Source: Jaltomata sinuosa (lineage: Eukaryota > Streptophyta > Magnoliopsida > Solanales > Solanaceae). Taken from it: a stretch of DNA of 64,000 nt. A program made the position numbers and the translations under genes. Below the pieces are notes generated by a model. It had not been told where the DNA came from and ran no database searches. It saw only the letters and a list, made by a program, of their open reading frames with translations. Within the stretch, counting starts at the first letter, position 1. Each line of letters begins with the position of its first letter. Location of the stretch: NCBI GenBank assembly GCA_003996215.1, contig QJPP01001939.1:289505-353504 (forward strand). The letters are read 5' to 3'. Below are positions 34,401 to 46,300 of this stretch, piece by piece.

Positions 34401-37400
34401 TTTGTCAACCTACAGATCTCTTTGTCTAAGTTCGAAAGGAATGGTTTCATAAATCTATTTTTGCTTGACAGAAGAAGAAAAAAATAGTTTCTATAAAGCA
34501 TGTATCCATCTTTTGCTTTTTCCTTTTTTGTGCTGCCTCTTCTTCTTTTTATTCTCTGTTTCTCCTTCCTTGATCAATGAACCCCCACTGATTTGATTGA
34601 ATCAGCTACAGAATTCCCTAGACCTAACGGTGTTGACATGACAATGGTCACCAGAGAAAATTGAAGGATCCGTGCAACAGAGGATGGTTTACAAAATTTA
34701 CGGTCATGAGAAAGTATATTTTTCATCATCACTGCTCTGCAGTTTCCTCAACCAATATGACAACCTTTCTTCGCCCAGCTGGGAAGAAGCCAGAAGGAAA
34801 AACAAAAAGACACTATAACAAAGGAGATTTGGATCAAAATGGTGTTGAATGAGGGACAAATCCAACAAATGGGTTTGTCAGATATTCCATAACCAAAATG
34901 GTGAAAACGCATGAATGATGGAGCACCTTCCGTGTGCAACTTTCACGTTTGAAAATGGACGAACCGTTAAATATATTTACACTAAAGGTGCTCTATGATA
35001 CATGAGCCTTCTGTGAATACTTTGCATTTTCAAGAAAGGCTCATATACTTTAAAGCACTTTCAGCGTTACTTTACTAATCAGGGAATCTAAGAAACCTGT
35101 CATTTTCTGCACCAATGGGACCCTAAAAGCTCATGCATCTTAAGGCACCTTCGAACAAATTACGAAGACGCCCTTAAATAGAATCTTACCTACAAATGGT
35201 TCTTTATCTTCATTTCCCCTCCATTTTTACATGCAGCCCCCTTTTTCACTATTGTAGTTCTCCCCAAAATAGACCCTACAAACTTTATATGATACACTAG
35301 AAAACAAAAATTCACAACATTATGTGGAAGGTGAGGATTTAATGCCTTAATCAACCAGTCAAATCAGAAAATACATCTTCAAAAGATAACTTTTTGCTTT
35401 TATTTTTATTTTTGCTAGTTACTTTAAAAATTTGTGAATTAATCTTTTATCACATTTATTTTTTTATTGATGTGCTTTTATATTAGTATTATTGCCTTTT
35501 ATCGTATAGAATATGAATATGACAAAAAAAATATCTTGTAGAATCATCTTCTATAATATTAATTTATCTAAAGTTATGTTACAAAATCTGTTTGTTTGCT
35601 CTTCTTAACCATATCGGTGTTAGTTGAAAGCAATAAATTATATAGATTATTAATAATAAAATTCATTGCACCATCTACGGTTTGTCTACCAATTGTTGTG
35701 AAAATGGAGAGGAAATAAAGATAAAGAACCATTTGTAGGGAAGAATCTTTGTTTAAGCCTTTAAGGGCGTCTTCGTAATTTGCCTGAAGGTGCCTTAAGA
35801 TACATGAGCCTTTAGGGTCTAAAAAAGTTGTCTCCTATTGTCCCATCGATGCAGAATATGACAGCTTTCTTAAATTCTCTGATCAGTAAAGTAGCACTGA
35901 AAGTGCTTTAGAGTCTATGCGCCTTTCTTGAAAATGCAAAGTATTCATAGAAGGCTCATGTATCATAGAGCACCTTTAATGTAAATATATTTAACGGTCC
36001 GTCCATTTTCAAACGTGAAAGTTGCACACTAAAGGTGATCCATTATCCATGCGTTTTCACCATTTTAGTTATGAAAAATCTGAAAAACACATTTGTTGGA
36101 TTTGTCCCTCATTGAACACCATTTTGATCCAAATCTCATAACAAAGACTAACATGAAAATGGAGCAGGCATAAGATCGTTGAACAAAAAATGCCCTCGAT
36201 ACTACGAACTACGAAGTCTATAAACCACAGATGACTAACAAACGGCACCTGAACAATGAATAAATTCCTCCAAGAAGAGGAAATTACTTCTAAAGTAAAG
36301 ACATACATTATCCATTTGTAAGGCCAAAGCGGCATAACCACAGAATCCTTTCTATCAACTACCCTGTGCTGAAGGGCACGGCATCCAATAGGCATTGTCC
36401 GCCGTACATGTTCAGATCACTTATATGTTGCCTCTTCCTTGCAACAGGATGTCAAACTCATTATTGAAGGTCCTAACTGTCAAAAGCATCGACTTAGAGT
36501 TGCACTAGGTTTCCCACAAAAATGGATATTTCATCCTCCTACTGCTAAGCATGCAAAAATTTTCTTCTCCACTCATACATCCTTATTGACCACAGCATAT
36601 AGATGGTCAACTGAAAAGCTTATCTCACACACGACATTCAGCTAAGAAAGTTTATACGAGATTAAGAAAATAGTTCAAGAATTTCAAAACAAAGAATTTT
36701 CCATTTAAGGAAATGAGAGCCTTTAACCTAGATTGAGCTGCTAAACTAGCTCATGCTTCAAGAAGTTCCTTAGCATCACCTCACATCAGACCATTTAAAA
36801 AGATGCTGGCACTATAACAGAAGGAAGAAAGTCCTTTATATGAAAATGCTTTTAACTGATTCCAGCATCCTAAAGTCCTCGTTTAGATGTCAGGAAAGAG
36901 GCCTCAAATGTTATTTTGAGGGAATTTGCAAGAGAGTAAAGGAAATCATATATAGGCATGGGCTTTGAAAAGAAAAGTGAAGTAAGAAGAAATCATCTTC
37001 AAGTTCTCTAAAGTTCTTTCAGGACTTAATTTGCTGCGTATTTTTTCTATATGTTGCCTAGCTCCTTCAATTATCACTGGCAACCTGTGTCGACAACAAG
37101 ACACTGGTTCAGGAACGACATTCATACCAATTTCCGTCAATGTCTGGTCGGTTCCTTCACAAAGGTGAAACAAAAAAGAACATGACGAAAAAGACTACAA
37201 CCATTGCTGTTCCATATCGGAGCTTCTGCAAAAGAAAGTGGTTAACAACTTACAAGAACTTTCTGGTAGTATGAGGAAGATGATTATCCACCTCCTCCTC
37301 CTTCAACGACTTACAAGAACTTTCCGGTAGTAAGAATAGCAGGAATCCTCACCTCTCCCTCCTTAATCAGACAAGCTTATGGATGAAAGACAAGTTTGAA

Positions 37401-38649
37401 GAGAGAATGCCAAGGTGACTATGGCTAGGGTTTCTTTACTTGGTGGACGTGACAGTTCAGATGCTGGGATTTCTTTGCTAGGTGCATATGGGCTAGGCTT
37501 TTAGAAAGTGATTGAACAAACACATCTAGAGACATGTCAAGTACATTTTAGGGCTATAAAGAATCATATGCCACAAGCAAAGTTCATTTTCTAGCTCTAG
37601 TTATAAGCAAGACATAGAAAACATAAATAAATCGCACCAGTTTTCTACCACTTAACATAAAAATAAGCTTATTCAGCATTAATAAAAATGGATTATAGTA
37701 ACAAAATATTAACAGAAAGTTTGTTAAGTTTAGAACTTCTGAATAACTAATTGTCGAAAAATACAATTGTTACATATTATATTATATTTACACATTTATT
37801 GGCGGTTTCCGGGTATTTGTACCTGTACCCCAACCCATCCCCTCAAATACTATAATGACGAATCCAACTTCTAGATCTTCACACATATCAATTGCTTGCA
37901 ACCAAGCAACATAAGTTTTTCTTATGGGAGAGTTTTAACCAACTTGTATTTGATTACTTGTCCTATTCTAAATCACTAAGAAAAAACGACAAAAAGACTC
38001 CACAAGTACTTCCCTTTCCTGAAAACCATATGATACCAAAGTAACAATAAGATCGATTACATCTTTTACTAGATGCAGTTAACAAAAAGAAAATGTTCTC
38101 AAAAAAGTTTAAAGGTCAGTGAAATGCTTGTCATGTGCACCAACATATTTAACAAGTATAGTAGTAGCAATGACATTGCTCTTCAGAAAAATGGATTAAG
38201 CGATACAAGGTAGGGGTAAGACTGCGTACACACCACCCCCCAGACCCCACTTGTGGGATTACACTGGGTATGTTGGTGTAACAAAGGACAAATACTTGGT
38301 ACTTCTCACAAAAGGTAAAAAAGCCAGAACTTGTCTCTCTGTCAATGATCATGATTATTTTATCGTTAGCAACATCAAAAATTGAGGAGATACCTGCGGG
38401 GAAAGGTACAATACTTGGCGATTTTTCAAGAGCATCATCATCTTCCTCATTGATTCCACCATCAGACTGTGACTGGCCATCCACAGATTGTTCCAATGAT
38501 GATGAATCTGATGCATTTTCCCGCATCAACCCAGGGGAAACAGGATTATAAACAGCACTGTTCCACCAAGGTTCAGGATATACAGTGGAATGTGGACCAT
38601 TATATGCATTGGTTTCCTCCCGATTTGTACTTTTGGAATTTGATGGCAT
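28498..38649 (-). CDS. NF-YA: NF-YA (HAP2/CBF-B) subunit of the CCAAT-binding factor
   Basis: Exons on the minus strand: 38649-38394, 32855-32740, 32626-32558, 29709-29545, 28797-28498; total 906 nt, 301 residues plus stop. Every junction is GT...AG (donors CAG|GTATCT, ATA|GTATGT, TTG|GTATGC, AAG|GTTAGT); phase 1 after exon 1, then phase 0. NF-YA joins the NF-YB/NF-YC histone-fold dimer in the nucleus and contacts CCAAT. The core starts EPVYVNAKQYRRILQRRQSR (about residues 169-188, trimer-binding helix A1) and continues after KKQIKARK with PYLHESRHQHALKRARASGG and RFAKK (about 203-227, DNA-binding A2). The RARASGGRFAKK form resembles the Arabidopsis NF-YA1/NF-YA9 group. The N-terminus has YPEPWW and an acidic stretch; exons 2-3 give the conserved ELVGHSIACAPNPYVDPYYG. 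Reading frame intact. A spliced leader and a miR169-like 3' UTR site support a working gene. Confidence 0.95.
28798..29544 (-). other. NF-YA intron 4
   Basis: 747 nt from donor AAG|GTTAGT to acceptor TGTTACAG. No repeat or ORF of note. It splits the conserved core between helix A1 and the DNA-binding segment. Confidence 0.8.
30035..30165. repeat. MITE remnant in NF-YA intron 3
   Basis: GTTGCTCGGACTCTTCAAAA followed by ATGTC, then a partly complementary half with CAAAAGTAGTGTATTTTGGA and ATCCGACACAGGTGC. This is a very common Solanaceae foldback repeat (TTGCTCGGACTCTTCAAAAA family). The second arm is incomplete. Confidence 0.55.
30806..32301 (+). repeat. Solo LTR in NF-YA intron 3 (opposite to the gene)
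   Basis: Starts TGATGGGTGTTCAGAAC and ends CAGGTGCGACCA, with TGAGT (30801-30805) and CGAGT (32302-32306) outside, a 5-bp duplication with one mismatch. TCCTCGTTGGGAACGATACT near the end and the long A/T-rich U3 are typical of Ty3/gypsy LTRs. No internal region follows. It carries a CACC-rich block (31090-31200) and the foldback 31378-31561. Confidence 0.6.
31378..31561. repeat. Long hairpin (foldback) inside the solo LTR
   Basis: The left arm (31378-about 31450) has CTTCTATCTTTATAGTTGAA and CGAATATAGAT; the right arm (about 31489-31561) is its complement with few mismatches. The loop of about 38 bp is a T-rich run then AAATTGACC. It could form a 70-bp hairpin in RNA or DNA. Confidence 0.8.
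32931..33074 (-). mobile_element. Solanaceae tRNA-derived SINE, full insertion in NF-YA intron 1
   Basis: On the minus strand it runs from GAGCCGAGGGTC through AGGTAAGGTCTGCGTACAC and CCCCAGACTGGGC to a (TTG)n end. Target duplication: ATTAGTTGTGCACCTGATAT (32911-32930) and a copy with one change (33075-33094). A 20-bp duplication and TTG tail are SINE hallmarks. It is not coding. Confidence 0.8.
33314..34081. mobile_element. TIR MITE-like element in NF-YA intron 1
   Basis: Left end CCCTCCAGTAA, then AATCAATGAATCTTTGATTA, AAATTAAAGGTTTGGATTG. The right end (34000-34081) is the inverted copy ending TTACTGGAGGG. Arms pair over about 80 bp with indels. No convincing target duplication, so the superfamily is left open. 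Confidence 0.6.
34824..36137. mobile_element. MULE 5 in NF-YA intron 1, perfect 9-bp target duplication
   Basis: ATAACAAAG lies directly before (34815-34823) and after (36138-36146). The termini are GAGATTTGGATCAAAATGG and its complement. TIRs of about 400 bp share GAGGGACAAATCCAACAAAT, GTGAAAACGCATG, AACGTGAAAGTTGCACA-type sequence and AATTACGAAGACGCCCTTAA as inverted copies. The AT-rich middle (35230-35700) has no ORF. Non-autonomous Mutator-like element. Confidence 0.8.
36147..38195. other. NF-YA intron 1, part without recognised elements
   Basis: Unremarkable intron sequence. The only visible repetition is GACTTACAAGAACTTTC, occurring near 37248 and 37306 with CTCCTCC runs between. No ORF is supported. 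Confidence 0.5.
38196..38290 (+). mobile_element. 5'-truncated SINE in NF-YA intron 1
   Basis: CAAGGTAGGGGTAAGACTGC, then CAGACCCCACTTGTGGGATT and ACACTGGGTATGTTGG: the same SINE as at 32931-33074, missing its first part. It ends about 100 bp from the donor of the first coding exon. No clear target duplication. Confidence 0.7.
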
Positions 38650-38690
38650 ACTGCTCTAGCTTTACTCACAGAGTTCCGCAATAGAGTGTC
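38650..38690 (-). other. NF-YA 5' UTR part of the first coding exon
   Basis: An acceptor TTTGCAATTAG ends at 38691; the exon starts GACACTCTATTGCGG and reaches ATG at 38649 after 41 nt. There is no upstream ATG here. It contains CTCTGTGAGTAAAG, a good 5' splice-site match, so an alternative splice inside the leader is possible. Confidence 0.65.
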
Positions 38691-40076
38691 CTAATTGCAA
38701 AGACAAATAACCAGTTCAGGGAATTTATTTAAAGAGGAGCACCTCCATATGCAGTTCCAGCTACTGAAAATAACACATTCAGATGTCCTCTAAATCTACA
38801 CTTCAAAGGAGGATACATGAGATACGCTGACTAGCATTTAACAATCATGGCCTTCATTTTCACTTGAAGAAAACATTGAGACCTTTTCAAGTCTACTGTT
38901 AAGTGATATACATACATCCTTTAATAAGGACAAAAAAGAAAGTATCAGAATTGAATGTACAGCAACAACAAGAAGCAATTACGCTTCAATCTAAAGCATA
39001 AGCATAATGTACCGAGAGTGTTACAAACTTGAATAAACAGAAAAAAGTAAGAAACTTTACTCTCCAATATATCAATTTCACAAAAAAATCCAGTCTACGG
39101 TAACTTTACATCTAGCAACTAAGTAGGCAAAATTACCAGAAAGCAAATGCAGACACCTTTATAAATTTAAGTGCAGGTATTTATGTCTCATTGCAGAATC
39201 AGAACTATTTCTTTTGGTCAGATTTAACCAAGACTTCTCATGCCAACAATACTCTTCATAGAATATGATTACCCCCCACCCCCCCACAAAAAAGAGAGAG
39301 TAAAGACAAAACTTCTCTGATGCATAGACACAAACCAGTTTTTTTTTATTCCCTTGAATCTTGGATGCGAGAAATGAAGACAACCATATAGAGTTCATAG
39401 CATTCCATGTCCCAACAAAAACCCAGAAAAAATGCAGAGTGCTTCCACTAGTAAATGAGGTACGTAACTTACTAGAACTATGAGGAACCTCGGCAGACTT
39501 CACACGATTAACATAAATAAAAAAAAGACACCATCGACTACTACACGAGTACCTATTACCTTCCACCAATCTAGCTACCAAGTAAACCTACCCACCACAA
39601 AGGCTTAGGTAAATGATCACCTGTGTTTTGTCTCGTCTCTATTGAAATTTGAAACGTCCCCATAGTTTTCATCTCATTTACACCAAGCGAAAATAAAAAA
39701 TAAAATCCCCAATTCTCCTGGGAAACCCTTTTCCCCGACTCAGCTACGAAGAAAATATTGTTAAGAGGTTCATTTGAGGAGCGTTTAGAACTTGATGCTA
39801 CATGAATAAAAACTGGGCACTTCACCTCGCTTAAGCAGCACTTTGGTGCAGGTTCAATTCACTAAGGTGTGTGCCTCATCACGCACAAACCCTACCTTGA
39901 AAATAGTGGTACTAGACAATATATATCTTGGCAAAGTGACATCAATTGTCAAAGAAACATTATGAACAAATTTTATCATTTATTAGAAAAAGAAATTTAA
40001 TACAAGACAAGTCATCTAAACCTGAATTAGAAATATAAAACTGAATCTTCAAAATCCAAATCAAGATTTTTTTTTA

Positions 40077-40130
40077 TGACCATGGTGTCGGGCCCGCTTT
40101 TGCGCACCTCGACTAATTCCACGGGATCCA
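40077..40130. repeat. Short Solanaceae repeat fragment in the leader intron
   Basis: GACCATGGTGTCGGGCCCGC followed by GCACCTCGACTAATTCCACG, a phrase common in nightshade genomic DNA. GC-rich against AT-rich flanks. Identity as part of a known family is from memory, so confidence is moderate. Confidence 0.4.
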
Positions 40131-40611
40131 AATCAAGATTAAATGGTTTTGAACTTACTTTACATGCTTTATTTGACATATTTCACTTATTTAGTTACTT
40201 TTTCTTGCATTACATGTCTGCGCCTGAGGGTTTATGAAGTTATTATTTTTCCTCATTGTCCATATCTTTATTAAACAACTCTGCGATTGCAATTAAAGCC
40301 CCAACAAGCTTTGGGAACTTTCCTATGCTTTTCGCTTTTTGACAACACTGCTTGAAACTAGTAAAGAATTAGTTGCCCCTATTGATAGAATTATCACGTC
40401 TCACTAGTCACAACAAATCACACTTTCTCCCAACCTTATCTCAAAATTCAAGAATTGTCTATAATAAGAGGGACTTATCGAATGAAAATTCATGCCCTCG
40501 TACGGGCTTTCGTAATGAGCTTCTTCGTGCACAATAGCTACCAAAGAACAATTATGATTGAAGCACCCAGCATCCCTAACAGAGCATGAGCACAAATGGA
40601 TTCACAAATTC

Positions 40612-41125
40612 TAACACAATCCCATGTTCAAATACATAAAGATATTGCCTTTTTTCAATAATTCAGAATAAGAGGGAATACAGAAAAAAAAAACATAGAT
40701 TCTAACACAATTCACATACCAAAACCACATAAAGATTGTGCCTTTTCAAGAAATTAGAAATACCCATTTAAAAAAAAAAAAGCTCCTAAATGAGAAATCA
40801 AAGAGAGAATAACAAAAAAAACATGGAATTCCAACACAAACACATAAAGATTATGGCTTTTCAAGAAATTAGAACTACCCATTTCAAAAAAAAAGCTCCT
40901 AAATGAAAATCAAAGAGAGAATAACCAAAAAAAAACCATGGATTCCAACACAAACACATAAAGATTGTGCCTTTTCAAGAAATTAGAAATACCCATTTTT
41001 TTAAAAAACTCCTAAATAAAAAACCAAAGAGAGAATAACCAAACAAAAAAAAACATGGATTCAAACACAATCACATAAAGATTATGACTTTTTGAAGAAA
41101 TTAAGAATTACCCATTTCATGAGAA
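40612..41125. repeat. Tandem array (about five units) beside the NF-YA leader exon
   Basis: Units start CTAACACAA or CCAACACAAACACATAAAG near 40612, 40698, 40833, 40947 and 41066. Each then has TTTTCAAGAAATTAGAA, TACCCATTT, AGCTCCTAAAT and AAAGAGAGAATAAC. Spacing is 86-135 bp. The two middle units are most alike. The array ends about 45 bp from the 5' splice site of the leader intron. Confidence 0.75.
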
Positions 41126-41170
41126 AAGCTAAAATCATGAGAATTGAAGATTTGGGAAAAAGAAACTTAC

Positions 41171-41255
41171 CGGTACAAGGAATGAGAGAGGAGAGAAGTG
41201 AGGAGTGATTAGTGATTGGTAAAAGACAGAAGCCCTAGAATTTTGGGGTAGAAAA
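41171..41255 (-). other. NF-YA first non-coding leader exon and promoter-proximal region
   Basis: On the minus strand a pyrimidine-rich segment (CTAGGGCTTCTG, CACTTCTCTCCTCTCTC) leads to the donor CCG|GTAAGTTT at 41171/41170. It has no ATG. The 5' edge is an estimate; a CT-rich run (the complement of the AGAGAGAGAGAG near 41262-41274) lies just upstream, as often near plant transcription starts. The 2.5-kb leader intron ends at the acceptor before 38690. Plant NF-YA genes commonly have such a long leader intron. Confidence 0.6.
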
Positions 41256-41635
41256 AAAAAAGAGAGAGAGAGAATTAAGCAGTAGTCAATGAGCTTTTTG
41301 ACAAAATTACTATTACTATTTTAGAGTACGTAAAAAGTGATGATGCAAACAGATGAAATCTTGTACTTACAAGAGTTTGATATATTAAGAGTTACATGTG
41401 GAAACATCTACAACCCCTACCCCTCTCCAAAACATTGTACACTTCTTTTTCCTTTTTCTTCTACCTTTTCATCATTTTATAATTAAAATAAAAAAAATAA
41501 AAAAGTTTACTGAAAATGTGTCAAAACTGTAAATATAAATAGCTCTAAAATATTATTAAGAAAATAAAATATTACTACGTAATACTAAAAGCATAAGTTT
41601 CGATTTTTTTTCTTATTAATTGTAATATGATGTTA

Positions 41636-41760
41636 GAGAGTCTTGACGTAACTGATAAAATTCTTGTCATGTGATCAAGAGGTCAAGAGTTCAAGCTACG
41701 ATGTCAAGAGTTTAAGTTGTGAAAACATCTTCTTACAAAAATATAAGATAAAACTGAAAG
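41636..41760 (+). repeat. Au-like SINE remnant
   Basis: CTTGACGTAACTGATAAAAT (A-box position), GTCATGTGATCAAGAGGTCA and AGAGTTCAAGC (B-box position), then GTGAAAACATCTTCTTAC. Order and wording fit the plant Au SINE, with many changes. The second ATGTCAAGAGTTTAAG looks like a local repeat of the B-box part. Confidence 0.5.
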
Positions 41761-42286
41761 TTTGTATTTTATAAAAAAATATTTGCTAATAAAATTGCTT
41801 GGAAAGAGAGATGAGAGGATTTTCGAAATATAGTAATGACTCAAAAAAGAATGCTATCTTATATATAAGTTAAATTAAATGTATAAGATTAGAACTTATA
41901 CATATCTCATATCAGAATAGACAAATAATTAATTTTGCCTTCAAACCTATTTTTCATGTACACAAGGTCATTTCTTTTACTGGCTCTTTACAAATCAATA
42001 AAAGCAATTTAATAAAAGTAGAAAACAAAATTTTTTCCTACCCAATAAAGGATATTTGTTTTTCACATGACACAAAGAAGTAAAAGAAAAAATACATATA
42101 TTTTTATTTTGCATTACCAACAAATAATTAAAAAAAATACCAGTACTTGGATAAATTGTCTGTATAGGTGAAAAATCTCTCATTTTAGCTATAAGTTAAA
42201 ATACCTACTAACTTATGCTTTGGGATTATAGGTCAAAAGTTTTGGGATTATAGGTCAAAAGTTATAAGTCTATTCAAATAAATTTA

Positions 42287-42545
42287 TTACTCCTCTTTAT
42301 TTTAATTTATTTGATATATTTTTCTTTTAATCTATTTAAAAAAGAATATTTTTTCTTTTTTTTAATAATTTTTTAATTTTAATTTTTCACCTAATATATT
42401 TAAAATCACAAAAATTAAAATATATTTTTGATATATTTAACATATATCTAATTTAAAAATTATAAAATCTAAAGTTTTTTTTATTTTTATAAATTTTATA
42501 ATATTAAATTAAAATAGATAAAATAAATTAAAACAAAGGAATTTT
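42287..42545. repeat. Degenerate Stowaway-like MITE
   Basis: CTCCTCTTTATTTTAATTTA near the left end and AATTAAAACAAAGGAATTTT at the right end are inverted copies of the CTCCCTCCGTTT theme better preserved at 48290-48537. The interior is nearly pure A/T. Confidence 0.45.
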
Positions 42546-43333
42546 GGTGTCTTTTCAAGTCACGGCGGTGACCTTTATGACTACCCTCGTTAAAAAATAC
42601 AAATCCCACATGACACCCAACCAAATGCACAAGCTGTGTTTGACGCGTGGCATGTTTGTGGTTCCCACATCTCTTAAGTGGTCCCCACGCACATTCACGG
42701 TTGGCTCTTTAGCCACGTAGTGCTTTTTTGGTGGAATAATATTTTTCTCAAACTATAAACAAAAATAAAAAATTATAATTTCGAATCTTCTCTTTATATA
42801 GGCAGAACCCATCGACAGCCCCTTTAAGTTGATACCAACTTTTACTTAGATACCTTAACTAAGGGTTGTCCACTGTAAACACTTTAAATAGAATTTCGCT
42901 ATATCATTTTGATATGTTGTGCTGACTTGGCACATTATGTGTATTGCACTTTTTCTTAGCGCGTGAGAAGCATTTTTTTTATAAAAAATATTATTTTTTT
43001 CATTTTCTCCTTTATTCTTTATCCCTACCACCTACTTCACCTTCCACCATGAAAAAGCTTGATGGAAAACCTTATAAAATTGGCAGAACAAAATAATAAA
43101 AATATCACACTAATTTTGAAAAACTTTATAAAAACAATAAAACACGAAAAATTGAAAGAAAAAGAGAAGCTCCTAATTTGTATCCAAGAATGCTAGTTGT
43201 ACGTTAGAATCCCGCAAAAAATCACTATCGAAAAAATAAGATCAATGGCTTGGCTTCAATTACTAGCATAATTCAAAATGGATTTTCATTATCCTATGGT
43301 GATAGTTTGAACAAATTAACCCCTCTATTTATA

Positions 43334-46300
43334 TCTATATTATTATAAAAGCATGAATATAAATGTTGAGTAACGAAAATATTTTTTAAATGTTGAACGA
43401 CTTTTATATCCTTAAATATTTATATAATTTAAGGATATAATTATAAATCACCTGTAGAAACTTCTACATAAATAAACATGAAAACTTTAATTCTACATAA
43501 TTTTTTGGAGATTTCTACATAAACATGAAAACATTCTAATTTCTACGTACTTTTAATTTGCTTGCCACAATCTACTTCAAATAGGTATAATAAAATTCAG
43601 CATGAGTGTAATTACATGCTATACCATGTGTATTGTATATTAATAATATTTTATTAGGTAGTACAGTACTTTTAAGCGGGATTCCTTATATCTTTTACTA
43701 AATTACAATAAGTTTGAATATGTAACATTATTAATCCGTCATAATTTCTTTTATATCTTATTATCTTTCTTATAATTAAAACTAATATTTTTAAATATAA
43801 AGGTTATATTTATTATTTTTTGTTGTTATTGTTTACCCATTAATGTTTTAGAGTTTTAAAATCATCGCTAAAATTGTCTATAATTAAGTTTATTTTCTTA
43901 TCCATTCGATACACTACAACAACAACAATAACATACCCAGTGTATTCCCACAAAGTGGGGTCTGGGGAGGGTAGAATGTACGCATACCGTATATTTACCT
44001 CAGATGAAGTAAAGAGGTTGTTTCCGGTAGACTCCCGGCTCAAGACCAAAAAGGACCATAAGAGGTCGAAATAAAAGTACAGGAGATATACACAATAAAA
44101 GGACAATCGGTAAATACAGAAGTATACTATAACAAAATAGTACTATACCCGAATCACAATAAACACTAAGGAAGCAGCAAAACTGAAGAACAAGAAATTA
44201 CAAGAGCAGATCTACAATTTCTAACTAGTGCACAAGACACTGCAACCCTACCTACTAGTATGAAGCAGACCTACCTACTAACCGTCTACCCTAATCCGAG
44301 CCCTCCACACCTTCCTATCTAAGGTCATATCCTCGGTAAACCACAACTGCACCAAATCATGTCTAATTACCTCTCGCATGATACACTGATGCATAGAAAT
44401 AACTCATCTCTATTGCTGGCATGATAAGTTTCTCTTTTAAGTCTTCAAAAGCATTTTTTCCCATCTACTTTATTCATATAAATGACCAATTTAAAAGTAA
44501 TTGTGAAAGTAAAAATATACACGATATGAATGAACTAAAAATATAATATTTTTAATATATACATACGTTGCATGAAGTTAACACTACTTAGGTACATATC
44601 TTATGCAAACTATTAGTTGCTTAATTGTTGTATACTTTTAATATATACTATCTATTAATATTTTAATTATTATTTATCTTCTTTTCATGTCTGGGTATTA
44701 CGTGCGAAGCACATATATATATTTAAATAATTTAAGGGCATAATTGTAAATCATCAAGGATATAATTCTTTTTTGATTTAACAATCTTCGATCTAATTCT
44801 TTTCAAAGAATCCTACAACTAATTCTTCCTAATTCTTTAATGTCTTCTACCAATTCAATATTGGATACTATATAATATATTTTTTCAAGTGTAATGGTTT
44901 AGATGTGAGTTTTTCTTTTTCAAAAATGCAATAATAAGCTAAGCAAATTTATATTTGACTACATCTATGAAAGAATGTGATTGCGGTGTGAGAGAATAAG
45001 TAAAGAAAAACGAAAAAAAATAAATTAAATTAGTGGAATAGTAAATTTAATGTAAGTAGAAAAACAAGTAACAAATAAATAAATAAGACGTGTTCTGTAA
45101 TTTTGAGGGGATATTATACCACTATAAATAAGTATGGGGTGGGATGGGGGTGAAGTGCATAAGAAGTAAAGCATCAGTGTTTAAATAAAAAATTTAAATA
45201 ACTTTTGGAGATAAATATATTTTTTTCATAAAAATTTCATTTTGAAAATTACTGTGAAGCTAGAAAAATCAATGGCCACAAGAGGACATTATTTTTTTGT
45301 AAAGAAATAATAGTATGTATTATTTATGATCAACTTATTTTTAAAAAACAAATTACTAAATAATCGTAAAATTTCAAAATTCTTATAATTTCATTCTTTT
45401 TAGTAATGATTTTCAATACTTGATATTTCTAAATGAAAATAAAAAAATTGCATGGTCACGTAATCCTTAATATTGAATTATCTTAATCGTAATATATTTT
45501 TAGTGTGAAAAAAATAGGAAAAAATATATAGCAAGAACATTATTTTCAAAAAAGTATTATGCAGACACAATCATATGCAATAGTATATTTTTGTACTTCA
45601 TAAAACAAATATGTGTAATTACAAATAATATTACTTAATATTTTTCACAATTATGAGATCGACAAGGAATAACATGCAAAACACATTTGTAGATACTAGT
45701 TATTATAAAAGTATGAATATAAATATTGATTGACCAAAATATCCTTCATATATTGAACGATTTTTATGCCCTTCAAAAAATAAAACTTTTTCTTCAAAAT
45801 ACAATTTCATGATGGATAAAATTGTACTATTAAAAATTTATTCTAATATTTATTTTCATGAAACTCTAATCCTAATCAACTCCCAACGATCTTATGTCCT
45901 ACTAATTCTTGAAGACTTGAAGTTAAAAATTACCAATTCTACGTGAACAAGAATTTAATTGAACCATTAATTTTAAATTCCTCGTGAAGAACAACTTTAT
46001 TTCAATTTAAAATTCTTACTTATACAATTCGTAAAGACGAAAGTCGTTAATTTGCATATGATTGTGATTTTTTTTAGAAATACGATAGAAGCTAACTGCT
46101 AAGCAAAAAGTACTTTGACAAATCTTATATCAATAATACTCAAAAATATCAAATTTCTTGTGGGGTATGTAGTTAGTGATTTTATCTATTTAAATACCAT
46201 AATTATTTATTACAATAAAATAAAATAACTAATATCTTTTTCATATTTTTAAATTTCAAGATATTGAGAAAAAAATAATAAGTTTTTATTTTTCTATTTA

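Larger units (their letters stand above)
41256..42800. other. Upstream (promoter) region of NF-YA and AT-rich flank
   Basis: The minus-strand gene would be driven from here. I see no clear TATA box near 41280. A SINE-like unit (about 41636-41760) and a degenerate MITE (42287-42545) lie 0.4-1.3 kb upstream. GCCACGTAGTG near 42712 contains an ACGT core, a possible bZIP/G-box-like site, too far out to weigh heavily. Confidence 0.45.

Noticed and set aside
36069..36395. 108-codon minus-strand ORF at the right end of MULE 5
   Set aside because: Crosses the MULE boundary and target duplication; no recognisable domain.
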